64,000 nucleotides of DNA from Corallococcus macrosporus DSM 14697 (GCF_002305895.1 NZ_CP022203.1:1218501-1282500); one strand, 5' to 3'. Numbered from the stretch's first letter, positions 34,601 to 42,692 are shown. Notes: generated by a model not told the origin, from the letters alone. Translations and numbers: made by a program.

Positions 34601-35965
34601 CCGGTCCACCACGAGCGGATCCGTGCTCTGGTGCAGGTCCAGGTTGAGCGGCGTCTTGGTGAAGAAGACGTTGATGTCGCCGTGCATCCACAGGTCGCAC
34701 TGCACCTGTCGTCCATCCGTCGTCGGGCGGGTGATGAAGCAGGAGTCCGTGGCCGGGCCGTAGATCTGCTCCACGTAGGTCACGAGGAAGAAGACGATTT
34801 CGCGGTTGCCCGCGAGCCGCCCCAGGGGGACGACCTGGTCCTCCGCCTTGGTGATGGCCGCGGCCGGGTTCCTGCCGGTGATGAGGCGCCCCGCGCTGTC
34901 GAACGCGCTGGCCTTGTAGTCGGGGATGCCGTCCCCGTCATCGGACTTGTCCCAGGCGGTGCCGGTGCGTGTGAACTGTCCGTTGTTGTCGAGCGTCCAG
35001 CCCTGCCGCGGCGCGAAGCACTCCGCCGACTCCGATTCATGGCACCACGTCTCATCGTCGTCGGTGGACAGGAAGATGAGGTTGCCGATGCCCCTGTTCC
35101 CATTGAGCGCGTGCCGCGGCTCCAGCAGGTTGGGGATGTGCGGGAACAGGCCCCGGTCGCTGAAGTAGGTGTCGATGACGCCGGAGCTGACGGCGCCTGG
35201 CCTCAGGTTGTCTCGCCCGTGGTAGGGGTCGTAGACGAGCAAGGTGGCCTCGAAGTCGCGCACGCGCCGTCCGACCACGCCGCCCGTCGTGGGCTGCGCG
35301 GGGTAGCCGGCGCCGCCCTGCCAGCGCCGAGGCCCCGTGTTGGCGGTGTAGTTGCCGCCCGCGTTGCACGGGCCCAGCAGCAGGTCGGGCTCGCGCAGCG
35401 TCACCGTCCCGGCGTCACCCCAGCGCTGGTGGGTGAACGTCCGGTTGCAGCGAGGGCCCTCGCTGCCGATGTAGTGCGAGGGGTTGAGGTTGTAGAGGTC
35501 CTCGTGGAAGTCCGGCACGCCGTTGTGGTTCGTGTCCAGCAGCCGGTCGTCATCGGAGGTGTCCTGCGTGCCGTTGTCGTCGACGTAGCCGGCGTCGATG
35601 AGCTCGTCGTAATAGAACCAGCCCAGCGTGCTGGAGGCGCCGCTGCCCGCGCGGTCGTCGACGATGAGCGCGGTGAGGTCCTGCTCGAAGGGCAGGATGA
35701 TTTTCTCCGGGTCCAGCGCGTTGAGGTTGGTGTTGAGGCGCAGCTTGGGCGGGTCATCGTCCGTGACGATGATGGCGCTGGGGATGCCCGCGTCCCTGCT
35801 GAAGTCGGGTTGCTTGTCCTGGTCCGCGGTGTCGATGCACAGCGCGAGGCTGCTGACGCCGCCATCCGAGCCGCCACCGCCCGTGTCGCCGCTGGGGCCT
35901 TGTGCGAGCACGGCCCCCGCCGCCGCCACGGCCAACGCGGCCATCCAGGTTCGAGTCCAGCGCAT
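31598..35965 (-). CDS. pilY1: Pilus tip adhesin/priming factor PilY1
   Basis: 1455-aa secreted protein with signal peptide MRWTRTWMAALAVAAAGAVL. The N-terminal half is specific and contains an EF-hand-like stretch near residue 142 (LDTNHNGVPDFHED). The C-terminal half matches the PilY1 beta-propeller: TVTYVGTTQGYLHAL, ELFAYLPYKMLPY, DYRADTGHDPRDTDEAW, a KWVSLFGTDY segment, and the calcium loop LDVNGDGSVDVIYV near residue 1203 followed by SGKIYRIN. PilY1 sits at the tip of type IVa pili, mediates adhesion and, with minor pilins, primes assembly. The start is the ATG of the signal peptide; the in-frame region upstream overlaps pilX in another frame and is non-coding. No VWA domain is obvious. 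Confidence 0.93.
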   Translation of the reverse strand: MRWTRTWMAALAVAAAGAVLAQGPSGDTGGGGSDGGVSSLALCIDTADQDKQPDFSRDAGIPSAIIVTDDDPPKLRLNTNLNALDPEKIILPFEQDLTALIVDDRAGSGASSTLGWFYYDELIDAGYVDDNGTQDTSDDDRLLDTNHNGVPDFHEDLYNLNPSHYIGSEGPRCNRTFTHQRWGDAGTVTLREPDLLLGPCNAGGNYTANTGPRRWQGGAGYPAQPTTGGVVGRRVRDFEATLLVYDPYHGRDNLRPGAVSSGVIDTYFSDRGLFPHIPNLLEPRHALNGNRGIGNLIFLSTDDDETWCHESESAECFAPRQGWTLDNNGQFTRTGTAWDKSDDGDGIPDYKASAFDSAGRLITGRNPAAAITKAEDQVVPLGRLAGNREIVFFLVTYVEQIYGPATDSCFITRPTTDGRQVQCDLWMHGDINVFFTKTPLNLDLHQSTDPLVVDRKNLRSEWLDGRAYGRLENDPAYGGVVFPNDQTQNVHSVNRRAAHTLVGAPRDNPLVWILGWEDQNAGGDRTYSDIVILINKQNNGSFRSDVVSDISPDISLDFTITEVTFTVEDQPYYAADGGSLAPCSRAVPLPDGGMGQRHPDITYEVALDCKVCQEPCDTAHPTYVQNDSPNWLRVPIPDSDGGVRNETAVLQEFLEQGRVGTQLCWRAVMESPGEACQPTIHNINVSYKAQRSGEYGRASLIPMANAVVHGVYETPGRTWVADGGVDQVSIRTYDNRPDTIDRGHLYLKKLYEPATLAPHDPAEEVWDSGKWLRDLMRDLEPQPQDPLNARKLVTLNPATRQAVAVKDLMARNATSSPVFPDSLCTRRNGSVYLYDLDGRNGCTADDRLALRDWLYGWEDRHASTLRNRMRTWPLGGVNLSTAAVIGTPNVPAWLLEGRNLDAERQKFVENFRAPNADRRTVTYVGTTQGYLHALGTGHFRTGDDPCTPGRIEYQGYFGRSGGCGSDNDYGLGSELFAYLPYKMLPYYVENYRRANDDYATERATLDASPSVADVDLRGTDYRADTGHDPRDTDEAWRPRSAWNEGAKTVLASATGPRQSIFFALDITNPADPNYPAPLWEFDMKRDRFTPAGAPCTTTGNGCAPLASYFTGATPKPDTRGSRHAPSLVRMDFGADGGKKWVSLFGTDYATDAGAVGTVYLMDLKTGLPARVRGSGARALLAGVVTLGTTADVGAGIGGEPIPLDVNGDGSVDVIYVPSTSGKIYRINPTWSNTGSSTQLGKVLASCVVADAQAVPGIRNPSSQRIYSSISASVATDGSRRVRLYFGTANNPDIANEPEDTADPRPRYHLMAFEDRHPVPSQRPGAQCPAHFEWARELGEGQVVWGGVSTTQDGVFTTSAVGRAASACDLDSTTSGRVYAYSTAGAPLAGNDTPIDGHGTHAPVLYDNHLLIVKNGQVRALGSGPYNNPTSESPRSSSRVLIWDVRSGSRVQEVVP

Positions 35966-36041
35966 GATGTCCCCCCTGGCGGCCGGTGCTCCAGAGGCCG
36001 CCCGATTCAGGTGCAACGGATTGTGTTTGAAGGCTCGCGTG

Positions 36042-36761
36042 TCAGAACGTGGGAAGGCCGCTGCCGGAGGTGCCGGTGCCCCGGCAGCCCATCTTCGTGC
36101 CGTAGCTGCACGCCAGGCCTCCCTGGGTGCTGGTGTGCTCCAGGAGCGAGCGGATGATGGTGCGGTACGGGAGCCCCGTCCCCGCCGGTTGGACCTCGCC
36201 CACCGACACCAGCCAGATGCGGCCGTTGGCGTCGGCGTCGCGGTCGGCGTCGTCGTCATCCTCCACGACGAAGACGCGGTAGGAGACGCCGCGCGCCTCC
36301 GGATAGGCGCGGATGGGCGTGCCCTCCACGTCGTTGATTTCGGTAGAGGGCGCCGTGACGGTTTCGTCGAGGGCCGTGCCACGCGCCAGCGTGTAGGGCG
36401 TCTGGGGAATCAGCTCCCGCCAGGGCACGCCGCCCGAGGCGACGTCCGGCAGGCCCGCCTCGGCCACCACCTGCAGCCGTGGCAGGACATCCTGGTTGTA
36501 GTTGCCCGTGCTCCCCGAGACGGGGGCGTTCAGCATCGCCAGGACGACGGCGCGCCCTTCGGCCAGGCCCGCCTCGGCGGCGAAGAGGGCCTCGCGCGAG
36601 CGGCGCTCATGGGCCTGGAGCGTGCTCTCCGCGTTCACCGCGCGCAAGGACACCAGGACGCCGGCCGTGACGAGCGCGATGAGGCCCAGGGCCAGCAGCA
36701 GCGTGAAGCCTCGCGGCGCGCGGAGCGCGGATGCGGGCTTGCGGGTCGGATGACAGCGCAC
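36042..36761 (-). CDS. pilX: Minor pilin PilX
   Basis: 239-aa prepilin that begins the pilus operon. The leader ends APRG and the mature protein starts FTLLLALGLIALVTAGVL. Position 5 is Leu rather than Glu, as in some tip pilins (for example GspK-type). The helix continues to ERRSREALFAAEAGLAEGRAVV, the usual PilX pattern (xFxAAEAGL). The C-terminal part holds an acidic DDDDADRDADANG stretch that could bind calcium or be flexible, and a Gly/Ser-rich end with paired Cys. pilY1 starts 76 bp downstream. It should act at the very tip of the minor pilin complex. Confidence 0.83.
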   Translation of the reverse strand: MRCHPTRKPASALRAPRGFTLLLALGLIALVTAGVLVSLRAVNAESTLQAHERRSREALFAAEAGLAEGRAVVLAMLNAPVSGSTGNYNQDVLPRLQVVAEAGLPDVASGGVPWRELIPQTPYTLARGTALDETVTAPSTEINDVEGTPIRAYPEARGVSYRVFVVEDDDDADRDADANGRIWLVSVGEVQPAGTGLPYRTIIRSLLEHTSTQGGLACSYGTKMGCRGTGTSGSGLPTF

Positions 36762-37024
36762 CGGGGACTCCTTGCCCTGGAGGGCGGCAGGGAAGCGCGG
36801 GTGTCTGTCTCAGCAATCCCCAGGCCCGGTGTCGCGCCGCGTCCGTGTCAGTCCATCCGGCCGTTTGGCCAGGCCCCCGGGTGACGCCTGACACGCATTG
36901 CGACGACACGGCTTGCGTACCTCGCAAAAATTGCGAGTCAGCGACAAAGTGGGACTGTCTGTGTGGGTCGTCCCAGGGGGCTGGGTCGCTGGTGGCTCCG
37001 TGACATCCGCACGGAGCGTCCTGC
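36762..37024 (-). promoter_or_regulatory. Pilus operon upstream region with 17-bp palindrome
   Basis: This 263-bp gap lies upstream of pilX and downstream of the GT-C gene. It contains an inverted repeat at 36921-36937 with 7-bp arms (CTCGCAA and TTGCGAG) around AAA, about 160 bp from the pilX ATG. The surrounding 36895-36960 is less GC-rich than the coding regions. It is a likely promoter/operator region, but no -35/-10 or sigma-54 pair can be assigned firmly. Confidence 0.45.
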
Positions 37025-38734
37025 TCAGCCGCGGCCGCGCGGCCAGAACGTCACCGCGCGCTCCGGGGCGTTCAACCAGACGGACTGGAGGAAGCGCACG
37101 GCGTTGCGGTCCGCGGTGTCATGCCGCGTGGTGAAGACATGGGACGCGCCGATGAGCAGCAGCAGCGCCAGGGCGGCGCCCAGCGCGGGCGGTGCGGGCC
37201 ACTGCTGGCCGGGGGCTCGTGACAGGCTGACGTAGACCCAGCCGGCGGTGCCCAGCAGCAGGGCCACCAGCACCGTGCCCGTCAGCGCGGGCGGCAGCCC
37301 CACGAAGGTCAGCACGCCGGGCGGGAAGTAGCCGGCGCGCAGGAGCGGCAGCGCCAGCGCGCCCACGGCATTGGAGACGTCGTCGGGGATGTAATTGATG
37401 AAGGTGGCCGCGCCCGTGACGGTGATGGACACCGCGCACAGCAGCGCGGCCGCGCCCAGGGCCCAGGTGCTCCGGCCCGCCGCGCGCAGCCGCTCCAGGA
37501 GGAGCCCGGCGGGGAGCAGCAGGAAGGGCACCAGGCCGGTGAGGTGGCGCGGCCCCGTCGTCCAGCCCCACGAGTCGTAGGAGAACGACGAGGTGAAGTA
37601 CGTGTAGCCCGCCAGCAGGGCCAGGCCCAGCCACGCCAGCGCGCGGGCCTCGGGCGACTGGCTCCGGCGGCGCCACACGAGCACCAGCCCCGGCAGCGCC
37701 AGGAGGAGGAAGGGCGCCAGGGTGAACAGGCCGCGCAGGGGGGAGAAGAAGGACAGCGTGAAGGCGCGCGGGTCCGGCGTGCGGATGCCGAGGAAGCCGC
37801 CCAGGTGCCAGGGCTGGTAGCCCGCGTCGTTGAGGTACTTGTAGCCGCTGGTCAGCGGGTGGCCGAACGTCACCTGGTGGTACGCCATCAGCGCCAGCAG
37901 GAAGGGCAGGGCGCCCAGCGTGGCCAGCCCCGCGGCCCGGCCCAGGCGGACCCAGCGCTCGCGCGCGGGCACGGGCTGGAAGGCGAAGGTGAGCACCGCG
38001 TAGAGCACCAGGCCGAGCACGCCCAGCGCGCCGGTGTACTCGGCGGCCACGGTGGCGCCCGCGCAGGCCCCCGCCACCAGGTAGCCGCGCTCGCGCCACT
38101 CACCCCGCGCGCAGCGCCACAGCGCGTAGAAGCTGGCGAAGAGCAGCACCGCCGTCGTCTGGTGGCTCATGAAGAGCAGCGAGTAGCTGAAGGCCAGCGA
38201 GCCCAGCCCGTACGTCACCGTGAGGGCGTCCGCGACGAGCGGCTCCAGGGCGGCGCGCAGGTAGCGCCGCACCAGCCACAGCAGGCCCAGCGTGGGCAGC
38301 ACCGTGAGCAGCAGGCGCGAGAAGAAGACCAGCGGCACCTCCGGCACGGCGTGGCGGTGGCCGCCGCCCACCGCGCGCAGCGTGGCGTAGATGGGCACGG
38401 CGGCGAACGACAGCAGCGGCGCCTTGCTGGGGTAGTACTTCCCGTCCTTCACGGACAAGTCACCGACCTTGCCGTAGTCATGCAGCGCCTGGTTGATGTG
38501 CAGGGTGCCGTACTCCACCAGCGCGCGCGTCTGCCACAGCCGGCACAGCTCGTTGGGCGAGCGCAGGCCCGGGTGGTACGGGAACAGCAACACGTACAGC
38601 GCCGCCAGCGCGGCCCACACCGCGCGAGGCGCGCCCGCGGGTGAGGCGCCGGGTCGCGAGGCCCTGCCTGGCTCGGAGACGGGGGCCACGGCGGGCGTCG
38701 GGGACGCGTCGGAAGGCACGGGCGAGGTGTTCAT
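37025..38734 (-). CDS. GT-C family polytopic membrane glycosyltransferase (putative)
   Basis: 569-aa protein with about a dozen transmembrane helices after a Pro/Ala-rich N-terminal tail. The first large loop holds SPNELCRLWQTRALVEYGTLHINQ, and a later loop holds DGKYYPSKAPLLSF, features of bacterial GT39/ArnT-like GT-C enzymes that use polyprenyl-phosphate sugars. Other loops include HPLTSGYKYLND, FSPLRGLF and YDSWGWTTGPRHL. It probably adds a sugar to a lipid or protein on the periplasmic side. It lies between the pilus operon and the polysaccharide locus and could serve either. No gene symbol can be given. Confidence 0.7.
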   Translation of the reverse strand: MNTSPVPSDASPTPAVAPVSEPGRASRPGASPAGAPRAVWAALAALYVLLFPYHPGLRSPNELCRLWQTRALVEYGTLHINQALHDYGKVGDLSVKDGKYYPSKAPLLSFAAVPIYATLRAVGGGHRHAVPEVPLVFFSRLLLTVLPTLGLLWLVRRYLRAALEPLVADALTVTYGLGSLAFSYSLLFMSHQTTAVLLFASFYALWRCARGEWRERGYLVAGACAGATVAAEYTGALGVLGLVLYAVLTFAFQPVPARERWVRLGRAAGLATLGALPFLLALMAYHQVTFGHPLTSGYKYLNDAGYQPWHLGGFLGIRTPDPRAFTLSFFSPLRGLFTLAPFLLLALPGLVLVWRRRSQSPEARALAWLGLALLAGYTYFTSSFSYDSWGWTTGPRHLTGLVPFLLLPAGLLLERLRAAGRSTWALGAAALLCAVSITVTGAATFINYIPDDVSNAVGALALPLLRAGYFPPGVLTFVGLPPALTGTVLVALLLGTAGWVYVSLSRAPGQQWPAPPALGAALALLLLIGASHVFTTRHDTADRNAVRFLQSVWLNAPERAVTFWPRGRG

Positions 38735-38947
38735 GGCGGCGGGGCCCTGCTCACGGGCGAGGCCACCTGGGCGGGCGGCCGTGATTCAAAGAGGGGCTGG
38801 GGCGTCGCGCGCCGCGCTGGAGCCGCGCTTCCGCCGGGGGAGGGCTGGGAGCTTGTCAGCCGCCGGGGCGTCACGCGCATGGCGTGGCCTCGGCCTGGCT
38901 CCTGGCGCTCATCGGAGGGGCGCCGCATCCCGCGCGGCGGCCGTGCC

Positions 38948-40294
38948 TCACGCGTCGCCCCCGGTGGCGCGGGCGACGGCGAAGAGGCTCATGCCCACGG
39001 GCAGCTTCACGTGCGACTCCGCGCGGGCAATCAGCGGCGCCAGCGTGTCGTAGAGCTTGAGCTGGAGCTTGGGCACCGAGCGGCGGCGCAGCAGGCGGCT
39101 GTTGACGAACCAGCCGGGCAGGCCCGCCAGGTTCATCCACTCCAGCGTCTCCACCTGGAAGCCGTTCTCCTCCAGCACCGCGCGCAGCGTGGACGGCGTG
39201 TAGCGGCGGTAGTGGCCCACGGCCTCGTCGATGGCGCCGAAGAGCTGCTGGAGCGCCGGCACCAGGATGACCACGCGCCCCCCGGGCGCCAGAATCTGCT
39301 TGAAGCGCCGGACGGCGGCCGCGTCATCCGGGATGTGCTCCAGCACGTTGGAGAGGACGATGGTGTCCAGCCGCTCCGTCTTGAGCGCCTCCCAGTCCGC
39401 CAGGGCCACGTCGGACAGGTAGGGCCGGATGTGCGGCTTGCCGCGGAAGAGGTTCTTCAGCCGGTCCACGTAGAAGCGGTCCACCTCCAGCGCGATGAGC
39501 AGCTCCAGGCCGGACTCCAGCTCGCGCGTAATCGTGCCGATGCCCGCGCCAATCTCCAGCACGCGGCGGCCCAGGTGCTCGCGGAAGCGGCGGCCCAGCC
39601 ACTGGTTGTAGTGGACGGCGCCGTCCATGCGCTCCAGCGTGGTGTAGCCCTCGTGCTGGTTGTCCGCGTCGTCGCGCACGGTGGCGTAGCGGACCAGCGT
39701 CTTGAGCCGGGACAGGTGCGCGGCGGGCGTCCGGCGAGGCACCGCGCCCGGCGGCAGCGTCACCTCGGTGAGGCGGAAGAGCTGCGCGGCCAGCTTCACC
39801 ACCAGCTCCGCGTCCACCGCGTCGTCGTCGCTGGTGAGCGTGACGGAGCGCAGGGCCTCGGTGCGGAAGGCGCGCAGGCCGGTGAGCGGGTCCGTCAGCG
39901 CCACGTCGGCGACGAAGCGGGTGACGTGGCCCAGGGCCCGCTCCGCCAGCAGCTCCGGCGCCAGCCCCTGCGACGTGCGCAGGCCGAAGACGGCGTCCGC
40001 GGTGTCCGCCTGAATGGGGCGCACCAGCGCCTCATAGACGTCCCGCGGATACGAGGTGTCCGGGTCCTGGAGCACCGTCACCGGGCCCCTCACCTTCTCC
40101 AGCGCGGCGCGGATGGCCGCTCCCTTGCCGCCGGGCACCGACAGGACGTGCACGTGGGGCGCGGAGGCGGCGTCGATGGAACCCTCGCCTGCGAGGACGA
40201 CCTCCGCGCCAGGGGGCAACGCGTGGGCGAAGCGGGAGGCGGCGGCCGCGGTGTCGGGCGAGAAGGGGAGGACGAAGGAAAGCGGTGGCGTCAC
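38948..40294 (-). CDS. Fused GT2 glycosyltransferase and SAM methyltransferase
   Basis: 448-aa two-domain protein. The N-terminal part (about 1-190) is a GT2/dolichyl-phosphate-mannose-synthase-like fold: LSFVLPFSP, GGKGAAIRAALEK, and the DxD-like VLQDPDTSYP, then LTDPLTGLRAFR. The C-terminal part (about 215-445) is a class I methyltransferase with motif I RVLEIGAGIGTITREL, acidic ALEVD, LSNVLEHIPDD and PGGRVVILVPA. The GTG at 40294 is chosen because the GT2 fold starts right after it; an upstream in-frame ATG would add an unconserved, Arg/His-rich stretch. It is divergent from the tyrosine kinase gene. It may make and methylate a lipid-linked sugar, but this coupling is inferred. Confidence 0.8.
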   Translation of the reverse strand: MTPPLSFVLPFSPDTAAAASRFAHALPPGAEVVLAGEGSIDAASAPHVHVLSVPGGKGAAIRAALEKVRGPVTVLQDPDTSYPRDVYEALVRPIQADTADAVFGLRTSQGLAPELLAERALGHVTRFVADVALTDPLTGLRAFRTEALRSVTLTSDDDAVDAELVVKLAAQLFRLTEVTLPPGAVPRRTPAAHLSRLKTLVRYATVRDDADNQHEGYTTLERMDGAVHYNQWLGRRFREHLGRRVLEIGAGIGTITRELESGLELLIALEVDRFYVDRLKNLFRGKPHIRPYLSDVALADWEALKTERLDTIVLSNVLEHIPDDAAAVRRFKQILAPGGRVVILVPALQQLFGAIDEAVGHYRRYTPSTLRAVLEENGFQVETLEWMNLAGLPGWFVNSRLLRRRSVPKLQLKLYDTLAPLIARAESHVKLPVGMSLFAVARATGGDA

Positions 40295-40499
40295 GCCGGG
40301 CTCACTAGCACAGGCGGCTCGGGCATGCGCGTGCGCGCCCGCGAAGAAGCGCGGATGGAGGGCATCCAGGCGGCCGCGGAAGGATGGACAACCCCGCGGG
40401 GACACGGCACGCTCGTCACGGTCCCCTCGCGTGTGGGTGAAGGTCGGCGGAGTTCCGCCAGGCCGCGAAATCGCTCAGGGGACGGCAGGGAGACGTGAC
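40295..40499. promoter_or_regulatory. Divergent promoter region of the polysaccharide locus
   Basis: A 205-bp gap separates the GT2-methyltransferase gene from the tyrosine kinase gene, which point away from each other. Promoters for both should lie here. It is GC-rich and no clear box pair is seen; the only firm element is AGGGA about 8 nt before the GTG at 40500. Confidence 0.4.
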
Positions 40500-42692
40500 G
40501 TGGATGGAACCGGTTTCGACCCGGCTGGCGGCGCCGGTGGCCTGACGCCGTCGGGCCTCATGCAGCACCTGCGCGCGGTGTGGCGGCGCAAGTGGGTCGT
40601 CCTCGGCGTGGCGGTGGTGGTGGTGGCGCTCACGGCCGCCCACACGTTGCGTCAGCCCAAGGTGTACTCCGCCAGCGCGTCGCTCATCATCGACGTGATG
40701 GCGCCTCGCTTCCTGGATGGGGAGGTGAAGGAGGTGATGGGCGAGGAGCGCAGCAACTACTGGTTCAACAAGGAGTACTACGCCACCCAGAGCCAGATCA
40801 TCACCTCGCGGGCGGTGGCGGGGCGCGTGGTGGACAAGCTGGGCCTGTCCACGGACGCGGACTTCCTGGGCATGGCGCACGTCACGGACGAGAAGGCGCG
40901 CCTCCAGGCGATGCAGGGCGCGGACGCGGTGGCGCTGCTCCAGTCGCGCATCCGCGTGATTCCCGCGAAGGACTCGCGGGTGATGAACGTCGCGGTGGAT
41001 GACTTCGACGCGAAGCGCGCCGCGCTGCTCGCCAATGAAGTGGCCGCCGCGTACATGGCGGAGAACCTGGCCCTCAAGCTGCGCACCACGGACGACGCGC
41101 GCGACTGGCTGGAGGTCCGGCTGGCGGAGCTGGAGTCCCAGTCCAAGACGAGCGAGCTGGCCGTCTACGACTTCAAGAAGGACGCGGACATGCTGTCCAC
41201 GTCGCTGGAGTCGCGGATGAGCATCGTCAGCGAGCGCATCAACAGCTTCAACCTGAAGCTGACCGAGGTGCGCATCCAGATCGCCGCCCAGCAGGCGCGG
41301 GTGGAGGCCATCCACCGGCTGCGCAAGGCGTCTCCAGAGGACGAGACGTGGGCGGAGGCGCTGCCGGGCGCCACGGACGGCCCCATCCAGGACCTGCGCC
41401 GCAGCTACACCGAGCTGCGCGTGACGTGCGCGGAGCTGGGGGAGCGCTACCTGGCCGAGCACCCGAAGCTCCTGGAGTGCAACCGCAAGCTGTCGGTGGT
41501 GCGCGAGGACTTCCTCAAGAGCCTGGGCAACGTGGTGCGCGGCGCGGAGACGGCGCTGGCGGAGGCGGTGGCGCAGGAGAAGAACCTGGTGCGCCTGCTG
41601 GACGCGGAGAAGGCGGAGGCCTTCCTGGTGAACAAGAAGGCCATCGAGTTCGACCGGCTCAAGCGCGACTCGGACAACAACCAGCGCTTGTATGAGCTGG
41701 TGGCCAGGCGGCTGAAGGACATCGAGCTGTCCGGCATGCTGCGCACCAGCAACGTGCGCGTGCTGGACGCGGCGCGGCCCATCCTGCTGCCGGTGAAGCC
41801 GCACGTGCGCCGCAACCTGGCGGTGGGCCTGGTGATGGGGCTGCTCGCCGGCCTGGGCGTGGTGGTGCTGCTGGAGCTGCTGGAGAACAGCGTGGCCACG
41901 CAGGCGGACGTGGAGGAGCGGCTGGGGCTGGCCTTCCTGGGCGTCATGCCGCGGCTGGAGGCCAGCAAGGCCCCACGGGAGCGGGACCTCCATGTCCACC
42001 GCGAGCCCAAGTCGACGGCGGCGGAGTGCTGCCGCGCCATCCGGACGAACCTGTTGTTCATGTCGCCGGACAACCCGTTCAAGACGCTGGTGGTGACGTC
42101 CAGCGGGCCGCAGGAGGGCAAGTCCACCACGTCCATCAGCCTGGGCGTGGCCATGGCCCAGAGCGGCAACCGCGTGCTGCTGCTGGACACGGACATGCGC
42201 CGGCCGCGCCTGCACCGCGCCTTCGGGGTGCCCAACGAGCTGGGCATCTCCTCGCTGGTGGTGGGCGAGGGCACGCTGGACGCCGCGGTGAAGAGCACCG
42301 AGGTGCCCGGCCTCTTCGTGCTGCCGTGCGGCCCGCTGCCGCCCAACCCGGCGGAGCTGCTGCACACGCAGGCCTTCACCGACCTGCTCAAGGCCGCCTC
42401 CGAGCGCTTCGACCGCATCATCCTGGACAGCCCGCCCATCAACGCCGTGGCGGACGCGGCGGTGCTGGCCACCAAGTCCGACGGCGTGGTGCTGGTGCTG
42501 AAGGCGGCCAGGACGAACCGCGAGTCGGCGCGGCGCGCGCTGCGCTCGCTGGCGGACGTGCAGGCGCGCATGTACGGCGCCATCCTGAACGACGTGGACC
42601 TCTCGGCCCCCCGCTACGGCGACTCGTACCTGGGCTACCAGGGCTACGGGCAGTACGCCGAGGAGTCCAAGGACGGGGTGGCGCAGTCGTGA
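40500..42692 (+). CDS. wzc: Wzc-type polysaccharide co-polymerase / BY-kinase
   Basis: 730-aa inner-membrane protein that controls chain length and export in Wzx/Wzy systems. TM1 lies at about 32-48 and TM2 at about 440-465, with a coiled-coil periplasmic region between. The cytoplasmic tyrosine kinase has Walker A SSGPQEGKSTTS (about 534-545), Walker A' VLLLDTDMRRPRL and Walker B RIILDSPP. A C-terminal cluster of five Tyr in about 14 residues (YGDSYLGYQGYGQY) is the autophosphorylation tail. Membrane and kinase parts are fused in one chain, as in proteobacterial Wzc. GTG start: an upstream in-frame reading is non-coding. It leads an operon of overlapping glycosyltransferase genes. It resembles the M. 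xanthus BtkA/WzcB group by architecture. Confidence 0.92.
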   Translation: MDGTGFDPAGGAGGLTPSGLMQHLRAVWRRKWVVLGVAVVVVALTAAHTLRQPKVYSASASLIIDVMAPRFLDGEVKEVMGEERSNYWFNKEYYATQSQIITSRAVAGRVVDKLGLSTDADFLGMAHVTDEKARLQAMQGADAVALLQSRIRVIPAKDSRVMNVAVDDFDAKRAALLANEVAAAYMAENLALKLRTTDDARDWLEVRLAELESQSKTSELAVYDFKKDADMLSTSLESRMSIVSERINSFNLKLTEVRIQIAAQQARVEAIHRLRKASPEDETWAEALPGATDGPIQDLRRSYTELRVTCAELGERYLAEHPKLLECNRKLSVVREDFLKSLGNVVRGAETALAEAVAQEKNLVRLLDAEKAEAFLVNKKAIEFDRLKRDSDNNQRLYELVARRLKDIELSGMLRTSNVRVLDAARPILLPVKPHVRRNLAVGLVMGLLAGLGVVVLLELLENSVATQADVEERLGLAFLGVMPRLEASKAPRERDLHVHREPKSTAAECCRAIRTNLLFMSPDNPFKTLVVTSSGPQEGKSTTSISLGVAMAQSGNRVLLLDTDMRRPRLHRAFGVPNELGISSLVVGEGTLDAAVKSTEVPGLFVLPCGPLPPNPAELLHTQAFTDLLKAASERFDRIILDSPPINAVADAAVLATKSDGVVLVLKAARTNRESARRALRSLADVQARMYGAILNDVDLSAPRYGDSYLGYQGYGQYAEESKDGVAQS

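Noticed and set aside
33620-36157. An 845-codon open frame on the plus strand opposite pilY1.
   Set aside because: Val/Arg/Gly/Asp-rich, no motifs, and overlaps a gene with clear PilY1 signatures.
35966-36382. In-frame 5' extension of pilY1 through part of pilX.
   Set aside because: The extension is Arg/Ser/Thr-rich without similarity, and would put the signal peptide inside the protein. The start at 35965 fits a secreted protein.
40416-42365. A 649-codon minus-strand frame opposite the tyrosine kinase.
   Set aside because: Low-complexity His/Gln/Arg sequence; the plus strand has Walker motifs and transmembrane segments in the right order.
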